Made by a program: the position numbers and the translations under genes. Below the pieces are notes generated by a model. It was not told the origin of the DNA and ran no database searches. It saw only the letters and a program-made list of their open reading frames with translations. A DNA stretch of 64,000 nucleotides from Brugia malayi (lineage: Eukaryota > Nematoda > Chromadorea > Rhabditida > Onchocercidae), in the NCBI RefSeq assembly GCF_000002995.4, contig NW_025062477.1, positions 10,450,649 to 10,514,648 of the forward strand, given 5' to 3'. Shown one piece after another: positions 1-15,800 of this stretch (positions within the stretch are counted from its first letter, which is position 1; every line of letters begins with the position of its first letter).

Positions 1-847
1 TAACAAACTTTAATTCATATACACTTTTATACCATTTACTTTTAATTTTTTTTTGCTATGGTTTTGTTTGTTCTATGGTCAATGAGAATTTTATAAGCCT
101 AAAAAAATATGAATGCGTGAAAATGACTGAAAAATAATAAATAAGGCAAAATGCATTTTGAATCAATTAATCAATAAATCAGTAAATGGATCAAAAATAT
201 TCAATCATAATTTTTCCACAAATATACACCAATTTTATAACGAAACGAAAAAAAAAAACGAGAAAAAACAAAAAAAGAAGAGGAAAAATAAGAAAACAAC
301 AAAATTAATAATTTTTTAAATTTAGCGCTTAAATTTTTTTATGAAAATTTCTTTCCCGTTGTGTAAAATACTTGCAAATAATTTCATAGCATGCAAATAA
401 AATGCAACTTCTTTCTTCTCTTTCTCTTTTTCCTTTTCTTTTTTTTTTCTTTCCTTTATAAAAGTATTTGATAAAAAAAGAAAAAAAAATAAAAATAAAA
501 GATTTCTTTTTAAAAATTTCTTAAATTCTCAAAAATTTATATTTATGTATTAAATTTTAAATTAAAAAAGAAAAGTGATGGAAATTTGTTTGTTCTGCTT
601 ATAATTATGTATTTTGTTAATATTATATTATAAATACTGTAATAAGAAATTATTGAATGAACAAAAGATTATTATTCTATATTATTGTTTATCTTTTTTC
701 TTATGCTAGAAATAAATGAAGTTTAGAAATTAACAGATATAGTAATTTAAAATTAGTTATACAAATTGTAAATTTTAATTACTTTTAGACAATAGATATT
801 TTATTAATATGGATGCAAGAGAGGAATAAGGTGGTGAGATTGCTGTG
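1..847. other. Intergenic / 5' flank of rme-8
   Basis: AT-rich sequence with long A and T runs and a C/T-rich tract near 415-455. I see no open reading frame or RNA gene. It ends at the first exon of rme-8 and probably holds its promoter, but no clear motif decides this. Confidence 0.5.
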
Positions 848-3800
848 ATGGCATCATTTTCTGCTGATAATCGTGATATTATTTGTTATTTGGTGACAAA
901 ACATTCATGGAAAGGAAAGTTAGTTAAATGTTTATAAATTTTTCGCTTTCCGAAGAAATCATAACATTAAATTTTTATGATGTCATTTATATCATTAATC
1001 TTATGTTTCCCCGTTCTTTTTTTTTAAATACTTGTTGAAAGTTTCGGCATATATAGAAAGTATCAGATATGTGATTTAAAATATACTTAATTTTCATGCA
1101 ATATTTTCATTCATATTTTTACCCATATTTTCATATTATTTACAGATACAAAAGGATATTTTCAATTGGTACTTTAGCCATTACAACTTATAATCCATCT
1201 ACACTTGAAATAACAAATCAGGTTGATAATTTTCCCTCTTTTTTTTTTAATGATTCTAAACGATTTAAATTTTCGTGTATGGTGGGAGTATTAAAATTAA
1301 ATAAGCTTAAATAATATACGAATATAAGCAGTAATAATTCAAATATTCTCAGTAAAGTTTTACTGTTTATGTATTAACTATTTAGTTAATAAATTTGTTT
1401 CATACGTCCATGACGTGACGTAGTTCCTTTCTAGCAGATAAATTAATATTTCTTTTTCTATTTTGATTTTCAGTGGTTATATGAGGATTTTGTAACAATT
1501 AAACCAATATCACGTCCATTGCAAGGTCAGGATGAATTTGTCATCCAGATTCGTTCCAAACGAAAAAATGACACGATGCGATTCTCATCAGAATATACAC
1601 AAGAAATTTTATCAGAAGCGCTTATGCATATGCCTAAATTTTCTGATGCTGAACCTGAGACACAGGTAAAACTAACGACCATAAGCTTATGTTTTTGAAT
1701 TAGTCGGATTTGATTTTGGTTTAATTTTAATCTTTTATGTTTTAATTGATTAAATGAGAAATCATTTGTGTCTATTTCCTGCTTCAGACTTATGTGAAAT
1801 TCAAACGGTTATTTTGAAAATAGTTTTAGAATTTTGCCTGCTACAAACATGATTGGTCTGATCGCCGTATACCGATTCTACTTCGAACAAAAAGTTATGC
1901 ATTGGAAAGGCTAAATAATAACGGTGAAGTGATTGCATCATACGCATATCAGCGCATGAAATCTATCACTATAGTGAGTAGCTGTAAGATTTCTGAAATT
2001 CAAAGTTTCATTTTTTCTTGCCGAAAAAATTCAAACAGTACGTGTAAGCTTTATTCGTATCTGTGTTTGTTTTATTCGTATGTCTGTTTGTTATCAGAAA
2101 TGTTCATGACATTATAATCAGAAATTCTTCGGATATCGAGAAAATATTTGAATTCCTTTTTTAGATGCAAGGATATCAGAATGGATTTGTTGTAGAAATG
2201 GATGAACATCGTCGTCGAGTTTGTTTTTTTTTTTTTTTATTTATTCTATATAAAGTTACAGTTTTTCTTCTCATTTCAAAGTATGATTTTTCATGTTATT
2301 AATTCGAATCTGACTTGTATATCATTTCTATTTTCGTCTCCAAAATAAAAAAGAAAGAAATTGCGAATAATTTTTAAAGAGAATTGTATTATATTGTCAA
2401 CATAGAAAATCACATTTCCTTGTTGCAATGAAATACTGAATTATAAGATATAAGATAGGCTTACTTATCATCTCAGATTACCAAATTTTCCTATGTATAG
2501 TCATTGCAAAGATCGCTGATGGAACAATGAAAATTCATTTGATTTTTTTTTTATCACTTTTATAGCATTTATTTGTATGCGAATTGTTAGATGATCTAAT
2601 CTCTGTGATACGGCAAATGGCTGCAACCTATTTGGGAATTTCAATACCGATCGCAAAAGAGGGATTAACTTTGGAGCAGTTTATGCTAACACGTTTGGGT
2701 TTGTGTAGGTTAGTTTTATCTAGTCAGTGCAGTTTTTACTTATGATTTTTATTAATAAATGGCCTTAATTAGAACATTAATTTATTATATGATAATTTGA
2801 TTTCTATTCATCTTTTTTTTTCATCTACCTATTCATCTTTGTCCTGTCTTCAAAATGCTTCTCTGTACTGCTTCACTTCTAAAAATCTTGCGGAAAACAA
2901 AAAGACAAAAAGGCAATTTATTAGATTTCATTAGAATAGTAACATTAGAGTAATGCTTAAGCAATCATTTTCCAATTTATTTTTGAGTTTTACAATTTAT
3001 TTAATGATTTTAGACATTGATGGTATATAAGCCACTTACTTTTTAGTCGTGATGAACAGCTAACTTCATATGTGGAGTTCAAAGTTCAAAAGATTGCACC
3101 GCGACAATCTCCTTCAGTGAAACGATTATTATGTTTGAGTAGTACATGTATTATTGAACGGGATCCATCAACTTATGCAGCGATTTGTGCGCGGCCATTG
3201 AAAACGGTTCGTTTAGTTATCTTAAATTGAAATCACTGTTTTAATTTTTTTTTTTTAAATAATTGGTTTCATTATTCGTTTTATTCTATTATTCCTTCCG
3301 CAAGCAAGATTCATTAATTTTAAACCTCTTATGTATTCACTTTCATTAATGTTTCAGTTTATTTTATCTTGATACTTTTGTTTATACTTAATTTATGCTT
3401 TCGAAATTTTTGGATAAGTAAATATATAATAATTTGCATAAGTGAATATATAATGATTTGGACAAGTAAATATATAATGATTTGAATAAGTAAATATATA
3501 ATGATTTGCTGTACCAGTGAATCGTGAAGTATGAGTTATGTAATTCTTTTTTGAGCTTCTGTGACTTTTATCATTCCATGCAATCTCTCTTCCACTGACA
3601 TCTGTTCTTCTATATCAGATTTAGCCTATATAAGGAAATCTTGAAAATGGCGACGCGAATCGGAGGGTTTATCACTTCCTGTATTCCACAGTTATTCCAC
3701 AACTGTGTGTTAAGTTCAGATAATTTGAATCTACTGAGCTTGCCAACTGATCAAATGCCATATCTTTAGCTTTGCGTCAATTATTTCTACATATTTCGCG

Positions 3801-6800
3801 TCTTTTTTTTTTTTCTAAAGATATTATTGAATAACCTTTAATAGTTTTAAATTGTTTCAAAAAGCCATCTAAATTGATGAAACGAAACCTGCCAGCTTTT
3901 TGTTGTATAATTTTCACCCTTCTATTCAAAACCGTTTTTGTTCTTGTAAAGTTGATTGTCTAGTGAAAAAAAAAAAAAATTTGTTTCAGACACAACAAAT
4001 ACATTGTTATGTCCTAATAATAATTGGACCATTCTTTCATCGAAGTCATTCGATAAAATGATTTTTCTACTTTTTTTTAAATCTAATTGTTAAATTAGGT
4101 GGATCGCTGGAATTTCGTATTTTAGAGATGTTAACAAGAACTTCGTAATTCCAAATTCAGCACATTTTATTAAATGACAAATAATATCGTTGATGGAATT
4201 CATCCTTAATCAAATATGTTACTTCATTAAATTATAAAATTAAATTTAAAATCTATTCATTTTTTACTTTTAGATTGTTTTTGTGATTCGTGATGAAACA
4301 GATCCGCAAAGCTTTACTATTCAATATGATGAAGGTGATATCCGGTCATATACTTCTCCAGAACGGTATAATCTTTCTCGTTTTAAATATCTACTTCAAG
4401 TTTTCATATTTTTAGATTTCAGTTTTATTGAAATTTTTCCAGGGATTTAATTCTCACATCACTCATTGATGGATCACGGGCTTCTGGAAATCAATATATA
4501 TTTATTACTTGTAGCAAATATGATCGTGCTTTACGAATTATACCATATAAATTTTTGTTGGATGAAGATACGGAATCACAGTGCATGAGACATGTTATTT
4601 CAGTACCACGTCTGTGTTTTTCTTTTCTCTTTAGTTTTCAACAAAATGGAATATTTATTGTTTTACTTTTTTACATGCTTGTTGAGAAGAGAAGAACTGA
4701 AAAGAAGATATGATTCTTAGAGCTTAATTCTTTTAAAGTTTTGAAATAAACTAGTTGTCATTATTTTTTTGATCCCATAAAATTATGAGTGAGCATTTGA
4801 TAAAATTAATAACTATTAATGAAATTTAGCATTTTACATTTCGAAGTTTTGAGAGAATGATTCATTTGTTTTCATCATTTTAGTTGGTCTGAAAAGATAT
4901 GATTTGATTCGTCGTTTCAATGCCAATGTACCATACGGTGGACTTACCTATACAGTCTCACAAGAGGTTTATTTCTTTTAAGTTATTATTGAAATATCTG
5001 CAGTAAGCATTTTTTGTTCCTTTCATTAATTATGCTATATGTTTTACAGGGTTTTTTTACCGAAAATAAAGCGAAAACAATTGTTGCTTGCTTAGAATCT
5101 GTATTAATGGAAAATTTTGGTAATGAAATTAATAAATGCGAAGCGCAGTTACAATGCTTACATCGCTTATTTGCATCGAAGAGTGGATTTCAAGCGTTTA
5201 CAGCAGTGCCGGGGTAAATGATTATAGTTAATTATTTCTGTATGTAAATTATCTTCCTGATTCGGATGATTTCCTCTTTAAAAGCAACTTTCAGACATTT
5301 GACATATGAATATTCTTTCATGTCGAACTTGCACTTCACTGATAGAAACCAACATTTAACCAACTTTTTTTTTTCTTGAGACAAGAGCAAAGGAGAGTTG
5401 GTTTTAAAGTTAAATGTAAAGTTCAAATTGAATTTAACCCATACAATGAATTCTGAGGAGTGAATTTTGATCAAGAAATTACTATGTTAAGTTAGATCTA
5501 AAATTTTCGGATTGAAAATTGTTCAAAATATATTATTCGCGGAGAATCCTTAAAAGAACTTGTTAATTACTACTCGAAACAGGTTCCAGTGTAAGTTTTG
5601 CAGCCGTTATTTTGGTAATTATTTTTGGTACCTCAGCTACAGTTTTTAATTTTTTGCAGAGTTCGTGAGAAATTGGGTGATTTGGTAGTTCGTATGCTAA
5701 ATATATCTAACGAATGCATCGATTATGCAACTGTTGAGATGCTTTGTTCATTAATGCAGCCGATGCATTCAAATTACGAATTGAAATTAGAGCAACTTAA
5801 TAAGCAATCCTTGCTTGCAAATTCACAATTCGTGGAGCATTTATTGGATTTAGTTGTTAAACATACGGTAAAACTACAAAAGTTTCTACAAATTCTGATT
5901 TTTTTTTTTTAGTCTTTGATAAATTTTTCGACTTGCATATATTGCAATAACTAGACATGTACTTAGATCTTTCAGTGACTTTTAATTATCATCTGAATCT
6001 CATTTCACTACTTGTTAATGTTCATTTTCTTAAGTTAATATGCATTTTATTATCAATATAAGTAATTTCCATAACATTTTATCTGCAATTTATTGAATGG
6101 AAAGATGAATAATTCATCAATAACTTGATAAATGAATAGCTGAAACTGAAAAGTTGAGTTTGTTATATTTTAGAGAATTGTAAATGTATAATAAACAATC
6201 ACTGAACTAAATGAATGAATAATTTTCATAATTTCATTAAAAAAAAAATTGATAACTTTGAAACTAAAATATTTCTGTATTCAGCTTATAATATTTTACT
6301 AAATTCTATGCGCAGTAGTTTTTAAGAATATTTTTAACTTCAGGTTGAGTTAATTTTTAGAATTTAAGATTAAAACATGTTAAATGATTGTGTTTTCATG
6401 GAATTTTCAATAGCTTTAGGAGCAAAAAACTGGTGCTCTTGTTATTGCTAGCATGCTTGATTTCCTAACATATGCTTTATGTGCTCCATATAGTGAGACA
6501 ACATTGGGTGCTATATTTGATTTACTGCTAGAAATGGTTGCTGAACGTGGCTCAAGCTTTTATCGGCTTTTTCAATATCCGTCGATGACAATTGTTAAAG
6601 GTCAGTATGATAAGAATATTGCTCAAAGAAAATCATTTGTAATTAATTGAAGAATTTGATACAAACATATTAAAGCTGAAATATTTGCTTTTAAAATACT
6701 TCAATTTTTTTTTTTTTACAAGTTTTTGAATTTTTGATTTTTTTACTTATTTCTTTTATTGTCAGCTTTAATTTATATCATACTACTATGATAAATAAAT

Positions 6801-9800
6801 TTGTTTCACATAGTTTATAATCATATAATCTAACTTTTTTATTTTTTCAGGAGCAGGTATGATAATGCGTGCTATCATTGAAGAATCAACAGTAGAAATT
6901 TCAAAAAGAATGCAAATGTTATCGTTAACAGAAGGAGCATTTTTGGTGCATCTTCATATGGCTTTACTCAGTGTTGGTCGCGATCTTCGAGTCCTTGCAA
7001 ATAAACAACTTAGTGGACATTTACTTTCATTGTGGATTGCTGATAATAATGCTGCCACTGATTTATTGTCAAGATGTTTGGTAAAATTTTCTATTCTAGA
7101 ATGAAATTATTATTAGTTCGAATGATATAGTTATTGTAATATAAAGTAAATCAAAGTAAAATTTGAAATTGTTTACAATATTTTAATAATGTGGCTATAC
7201 ACCATATGTTCTTAGCCTCGTGGATTGTTGGATTATATGGATTCACTTGAAAAGCCAAAAATTGTGGAAGTAGATTATTTGTTGACACGAAACAATTTGC
7301 AAATGGCTAATGAAGAATCAAAGCAAAATCATCTTTTGGTAAGTATAATCGTTAATCTAATTTCAAAAATGAATAATAATAATATTATTGTCATTTATTT
7401 CACTGAATTTCCCAGTATTTTTTTTCGAATAAATTCTGATATTTCTTTCTTCAGGAACAAGTACAACAAGTGCAACTACAATTAGAAGCGAAACTTGATC
7501 GGTTGTTACAGCATTGGAATTTGGAGCATAAATTCCTACAAAAGAAAGATGTTAGAATTTGTTTTCTTAAGCTAACTTTTTAATATCGAATTTAGATACT
7601 AAGGTTAATTGCACAATTCATTATGTATGATTAACACTCCGAAATATGAGAATCTTTTCTTGCTTTAATCAGCAAAGTTAAAGTAGTTGATAAAAAAGCT
7701 AATATTTAAAAAATAAAAATTAAATGTTATCCAAGGAAGTGGTAATCTGGGACATCAAAATTAGTTTGTCTTTATATTAATGTAATTATGCAATGATGTA
7801 TTATCATAATGAATAAATAATTCATACCATAATGAATAAATAGTTCACGCTAGTTTTATAAAAGCAGTTTAAATACTTTCTTTGTACTAATGTTAAATTA
7901 AATTTTAAGTTTTTAATTGGCAGTAATTTTTGCAGGATAAGATGCAGAAACCAGTTATATTACGCAAGAGACGACAACGAGTGAAAAGTGGGGTGAATTG
8001 GAAGCTGTTTTGTTTTCAGTTTACTAAAGATCATTGTAAAGTAAGAGTTTCTTGTTATTTATTTCTGTTGACTTTTAGAACTCGAAAGAATCCGATCGGA
8101 ATTTGCTTTTCTTTTTACTCCATGTTATTGTTGATGTGAAATTTATTAAACACAAAATTTCGTAGAGACCTTTTCTTTTTCTTTGTTTTACAGTAAATGA
8201 TTAAGAAATTACAATTTTAACAGTACGTGAAATATAATTTCATGTTTAATCATAACCTGATATCACGATCTATTTCATTTATAATTTTTAAATATCGATA
8301 TAATTATTTTTAAATACATTTATTAAAGGCTAATTTGATATGGAATGAGACGACACGAGAAGAATTTCGTCGTTCAATTGAAGATGAAATGAGAATTTTG
8401 GAACAAGAAAAAGAGCTTGTATCTACCAATGTTCCAATCTCATGGAATCATACCGAATTTCAGGTACCCACACAGAATTTTGATTTCATTTTTTTGACGA
8501 TTCTTTTTCATTTCCGTTTTCGCATAAAATATGGTATCTGATTATTCATGTATCTTGTTTTTGGTTATATATAAATTTATGAATATTTAGGTTCGATATC
8601 CATCTTTGGCTGATGAAGTGAAAATTGGTGATTATTATTTGCGTATTTTACTTCAAGAGAGTGATGCCACTGCTACACCGATACATAATCCGTTAGTTTC
8701 AAGTATCATTAGATGTAGTAATTACATCATAGTTTTATGGTAATATCACTACGAGCATGTGTTACCTTCTGTTATACAATAAGTAGGCAACGGACTTTAT
8801 ATGATCGAACTTATATGTACTCTTTTTACAATCACAGATTTAAATTTCTCATAACCATTTAAATTTCAAATTGATTTTATTTTTAGAGGAGACTTTTTCA
8901 ACAGTGTTTATCACCGATTTTTGCTTTCGGCAAAAAGTGAAATGCGTTGCCTTTGCTTGAAAGCAATGGCTATAACATACGGACGTCATCATATCACCAT
9001 TGGACCATTTATGGATTCCAAGTATATTGTTAATATGTTATCAAAATGCTCCAATCCGACTGAAAGAGATCATCTGGTATGTGAATTTTGTCGTAATATT
9101 TAATCTACTACTTCAGTTCGACGAAAATTCATTACCATAAAAAATTTATAACTCTGTTAACTTTACAAAAGTTATCCAATGAAATATCAGTCCTTTATTT
9201 TTTATTCTTGTGTTTCTTCATAGAATGTTGAGAGACTTTTCTGCAGTAATGCATTCCCATCTCTGAAAGTAAACTAAGTAAGCTGATAAGGTGGGTTCGT
9301 TATTTGCTACAATTTCAAAAATTTTTTTATTCATTTTTAAAATTATCTTTGTGCATTATTTATAGGTATTCTTAATCAGTAAATTAGTACAAAACAAAGA
9401 TAACGTTCGTGAATTGCTATGTGCTGGTGTATTGCCATTACTTACTGACATGGCTGTTCTTGCTCATCTTCATGTAAGCCGGGCGAAAATTCACAATCAG
9501 GTTTGTTTCCTTCTAATCATACAGTTTGCTTTTGTGATATCATCAAAATTTTATAGTCGCTTCAAAGTCTTTTTCGGTTTTTCCAGGAAAAGCAGTGGTA
9601 AAGTGAGAAGAAAATTCGATTTTGTGTTTCAATTTGCAAAATTTTTCTATTATTTCTAAATCTGCAGTATGTTTTCTGTTCATCACAGGCAATATCTTAT
9701 TCGAATCTGAATGATGGATGATAGCCAAATGAGAAAATTTATTTGAATTGTGAATGTTCATAATTAATTTATAGGTTCAAACAAATGTAATCGAAGCTGA

Positions 9801-12800
9801 TATTTCGACGAAAAATGATGGCACCGCAGAATGGTACTACAATGATAAAGGTGGTAAACGACAGGGACCAATAACTTTTAATGAGGTATCTGTTTTATTT
9901 GACAAATTTTCGTAAAATCTGAACCTGCATAATTTATCAGTTAGTGTTGTGATTTTTCTACTAATTTCCTTCTCGTATTCATCGAATTCAAAAGTAACGA
10001 TATTTTTGTAGGAATAATTTGACTTCTAAGAATATTTATGTGCCGTTGAATGTACAATTTTTCTAGTTTTAAATTTTAATTTTATGTTTATTAGCATAAT
10101 TTCTGTATTCAGATGAAAAAACTTTACGAACAAAAAGTGATTTTCGAACGAACCCAAATATGGGCACAAGGATTAGATCAGTGGACAACTCTTTCAGCAG
10201 TTTCACAATTTCGTTGGACTGTTTGCTGTTCATTGGGGACTAATTCATTGTACAACTTTACTGAACTTTGTACACTTATTCTGGATATTTTCATCCAGAT
10301 GTGTATGTTTTTTCCATCACGGTATGTAAATTTTATAATGAATGGGGTTTTTTTTTTTTTTTTTTTTCAGAAATAACATATCGATTTTAACACTTTACAA
10401 TTTATGTTTTTATATCGATTACAAAATGGAGGATTTAGGTTTTTCCAGCTTTCTTCATGGAATTTCAATCCTATTTTTTAATGATTTCTTAATGAAATCG
10501 AAAAAAACTTGAATCGGCTCTAATTTTAAACAACATAAAGTTGTGAATACACAACTTCAATTTCAAAAATATAATCAGGCTTGGCATTTTCAGATTTTTT
10601 TTTCCTAGTCAGATATAAATAAGCAATTGATTCTGGTTTATTTCAGAGATGAAAATGAATATATAGTGAGACCATTACCGCATGTTAAACGAAATTTGTC
10701 CGAACCAGTATTACTTTATCAAGTTGTTCAATTACTTCTCACGTATGACCCTGCAATTGTACAGCGGGTTGCATCTTTGCTACTGCATATTCTTGAGGCT
10801 TGTATTTTTCGAAATTTTTAGAATGAAATTTTTTTCACTAAAAATTTGGTCAGAAGTATGATTGGGCGTAATAATCCTTTTCCATATGGTTCATTTTTTT
10901 TCTTTAATTTTATTTATTTTACCTGCTAATTACAGTTAAACTTCAATTTTAACCTATGATAGAAATATTACAGGATAATCCTTTTTTATCACGGTTATAT
11001 CTCTCGGGTGTCTTTTTCTTTATTCTCATGTATAATGGCTCAAATTTACTACCAATTGCACGATTTCTTCATTATACACATATGAAGCAAGCATTTCGCT
11101 CTGCTGTGGTGAGTTATGCATTTTTCAAATCGTACAAGATTTTTGACTAAATTAAAAATTTTGCAACACATTTAACATGTGATTTGTTTTAGGCAAAATC
11201 AGAATTTGTTTCACACAGTATTTTGAGTCCATTACTTCCGGAAGCTGCAATTTTGTATCTGGAAGAATATGGTGCCGAAAAGTTTGCCCAGACTTTTCTG
11301 GGTGAATTTGATAATCCAGAAGTTATATGGAACAACGAAATGAGGCACAGATCTTATTTTATTTGTTCTAAACTGGAATGAAACGTAGAATAGTTTTTTT
11401 GATCTTTCATAAATTAGTTCATTTTTATAACTTTAGGTTATGTCACTTGAAAACATGAAAATAATTTGATCACAAAGACTATAATTTTTTGCCTCTGAAA
11501 AATCAAATTTAGAATTAAATTTTTTGTTTTTCTAAATAATTCACATAAATTGGCATAATTTGGTCATGAAAGAAAAAACCATTCAATGTAAATTCCAGTC
11601 AATTATTTTTGACAAATTTTAGTAGTTAAATCATCAAATGGTGAAGTATCATTTCAGGAGACATATGATTGAAAGGATTGCTGTGCATATCAGTGATTTT
11701 TCTATTCGTCTCCCGTCAAACATCAAAGCTTTATATCAGTATTGTCCTATTCCTGCTATTGATTATCCGCAACTTGACGGAGAATTATTTTGCCATGTAT
11801 ACTACCTGCGACTACTTTGCAACACTAAACGTTTTCCATCTTGGCCGATACGTGATCCAGTATGTATATTATTTTGCAAAAATTATCCAGTCTTAAATCA
11901 CTGCTTATTCTATCTTAATGAAACTAAAGTATAGACACAAAAGGTCTTAAATTTTAAAAAAAAAAGAAAAAAAGAAATTCTGCACTTTCAAAATTCAATA
12001 AATTATACTTGACAATAGATTTCTTTGCCCTGACTGTTGTTAGAAATTGTTCATGTTCGCAATTATACCATTTAAAATTATTTGCTAAGATGATCAAAAT
12101 TTTCTTCCTAAATGTTTTTTCATTCTTTTTACATGAATCCAATTTCAGGTTACATTCTTACGTTGTTGTTTAGCCACATGGTTAGATGAAATTGATAAAA
12201 AGCCGCCTGCAATGTCGCTAGAGCAAGCATGTTCTGTTTTATTACTTCCCAGCAATGAATCTGCGTAAGTTTTACTCCATGAAAACATGCATACGTTATC
12301 AGAAGATTTAATGCGTTATCTATTATCCACACATACCATTAACCTATATAAGAAGGAAGTTTGCTGATTAAATTTTGATATTTTTCAAAATTAAAGGTAG
12401 CTATAAAAACACGAATTTTCATTTTATTGTTTTTAGATGGAAAAATAAAGCTGAAGTTCGACGAGCTTATTTTAAACTAGCTCAAAAGTATCATCCAGAT
12501 AAAAATCCTGATGGCCGAGAAATATTTGAGCAGATAACATCAGCATATGAATTACTTACATCGAACGTGAAACATTCTATCATGCCAGATTTACAGCGTA
12601 TTATTCTATGTCTGCAAGCGCAATCGATCGTTTACAAGAACTATTCTGAAGGTTTATTTATCTTATTCGATTTATTCGAGAATTTTGTAAATATCAAAAA
12701 ATGATATCAATTGTTTGAATTAAGAATTTTTCTAAGAAAAAATATTCAGAGTTCTCTAGTATTAGCTTAAAATATTGAATAGCAAGTTTGATGTTTACAT

Positions 12801-15800
12801 CCTATGAGCATAAATTGTTTTAGCATATTAGTCTTCCTAACACACTTAATTCTATATTGAATAGCAAGTTTGATGTTTACATCCTATGAGCATAAATTAT
12901 TTTAGCATATTAGTCTTCCTAACACACTTAATTCTACTTTAAATGTTGATCAATTAAAATATTGCACTGAACTGAAAGTTTATGTGTGAAATTGTTTGCA
13001 TCGAAATTTCTGTCAAAATGGTATAATCATTATAATAGTTGTTTTCTTTTATTCTTTTCAGAGCTTTCACCTTATAAATATGCGGGCTATGGACAGTTAA
13101 TTAAAACAATTGATTTGGAATCGAAAGATGATGCGCTATTCGCGGAAGGTGGCGGACGATTACTTGGTGCTGCTGTAGAGTTATGTCGTTACACTCTGAT
13201 GAGTTCTGCTTTAAATGCTGAACAATTAAGACGTGATGCTGGTTTGGAGGTTAGTACTTCAATTATTTTGATCATGTCATTCAGCAAACATTTTCGATTT
13301 TTTTTTTCTGTATTTTTGTTATTTTTATCTTATTTATATGAAATATATGAAAGATTTCATTTTTTTTTTTTTTTTTGTTTGTTTGTAAATTGGTAACTAT
13401 TATCTTCTTTATTGATAACGAAAAATTATTAATTTTATAAGTTTCTTAATTGGAAAGTGCAGGATGCCTACTAAATTTAGTTAAAAATTATTGTTTTCTT
13501 TTATTTCTATTCTTTCCAAGTTAGCTTTTTATCTTTACACACTTTATATTTGTTAGATTATGAAAAGAGGAAATAACTGTTTCAGGCGCTGTTGGCAGCA
13601 TTTGAACGATGTGCTCCAATGGTCAGTTTGAGTTCAAAGGAGGATGATATGGCAGTGCAAGTACAACTTCCATTAGTTTTCATCTTTTATTATGAACTCT
13701 AAATTTTCTTCCTTTAATAATTTAACTGTAAATTTTTATTTGTTGATTGTGTAGTTTAATACTAGCCCATAAATTTTGCATAGTAGTTAACTTGGCTATC
13801 TAACTTCCTGAAAAAAATTGTTTCGATTAATCTAGGAAGTGAAGCTGCAATATTAAGTTTATTTTGCAGTTGTCTATTTATTTTGATAAATATTATTTAA
13901 GATTTGTATCCATTCGCTTTACTGTTTTGGAACAGCTGCCCAATTTGATGCTTGCCGTGAAAAAATTTCGGAGATGCCAACTTTGTTCATTAGCATATGT
14001 AGACTATTACAATTTAATGTAAGTTTATTTTTGCTAATATCTGGAGTTAACAATTTTATCTTGGACAGAAATAATTTTGAATGATTTGAAATTTAAATTC
14101 AAAATTTTTTAAAAACGTAATTTTGCAATATTTGCAAGCATAAATATAAGTTTGCAGTTTTTACGAATTGTTTATATTTACAGCATGTTATTCGTCTTGC
14201 TTGCGCAGTTGCAGAATGTATTTGTTCACTTGCTGTTTGCACCATTCTTCAAATGCATCTCTTTCAATCGGGTGTTATCTGGCAGTTAATTCCACATCTT
14301 TTCCGATATGACTATACTCTTGATGAAGGAGGTCAAATTTTTCTGGTTCATAGATTATTTACAATCAGTAATCCTTTAAGTTACCTTCAAGCATGATGAA
14401 ATTTTATAAGTCAAATTCAAGTTCGAATTTTAATTACAACTTTACCATTGCTATATTTATGATTAATTTTTTAAATTATTTGTAGGTGTGGAACATAGTG
14501 AAGAAACAAACAAACAATCATTGCTTAATAAGTTAGCAAGATCTGGATGTGAAGCACTGGCATGTTTAGCTGGTTTCCGACAAGGAACACCTGATAATGA
14601 TGGCGTGCAAAAAAGTCTTAGAGCTATGCTTACACCTTATATATGCCGACTTATGCAACAATCTGAAGATAATGATCGTGTAAGAATTTTACATGAATTT
14701 TTTGAAACACATTGAAAATAATGAGTTATCGTTAATAAAGGCTAATCTTAAAAGAAAAAAAACAAAATTCTTTGCTCAATTTAGTGGTAAAATTTTTAAT
14801 GTTAATATCAGGTATTGAAAATTTTGAACAGTAATACGGAGGATCCATATCTTATTTGGAATAATAGTATACGAAATGAATTGTTGGAATTTGTGGAGTA
14901 TCATCGTACTTCCATATCTAATATGGTTTGTTTACTTTTAATTTTCGAATTAACTTAATAAAATAATTCTTTGTTGTGATCGTTACCATCTTATATTTTT
15001 AACTTTTGGTTTTTCTTGTAAAAAAGCTTTGAATGATTTCATACTTTACTGAACTATTTTTTCTTGAACTTTTATTATCTGTTCCTTAAGAAAAATCTAT
15101 TATAGAGTGAATTATTTGGTGGCGAATTCAAACTTTCGGCACACGAAAAGGAATTAATTGTGGGCGATATATTTATACGAATTTTCAATGAACAACCAAA
15201 TTTTAACATACAGGTTCATTCATTTCTTTGAATTATTCAAATATATCACTTTTGTTTTTACTTTCGAAAATTACTGCTGTGAGCTTGTGACAAAAAAAAA
15301 AAAAAAACTAACGAAGTAATTGAATTTAATATTTTCTCTTCCGTTTGGAAAGATACTTCATATGTAACATGCGATCACATTTTCTATTTTAAAATTATAA
15401 TTTTAAGATGCCCAGATGATTTCTTTTGCTAACAACAGTGGAAATCTTATTTCTTGTAATTTTATGCTACCTTCTGATTTTTGATTCACAGAATATACTG
15501 ACGAGATAACTGAATTTAATATCTTCTCTTCCGTTTAGAAAATGAAATAAAATAATTTCAGGAACCAAAGAAATTTTGCATGGATTTGTTAGATTTTGTG
15601 CAAGAAAAAGCTGACCAATTATTTGAAGATGAGAAGGAAAGAGATGGAAAAAAAGATGATACAATGATTGATTGGTGTATTGAGCCTGCTACTATAGCAT
15701 CGGATGAGATTCTATTACAGACTGTAATGTCACTGCAGGCGCTTGCGAATTTACTTGTTGCAAATGCAGGTACAGTTTTTTTCTTAATATATTATATTTT

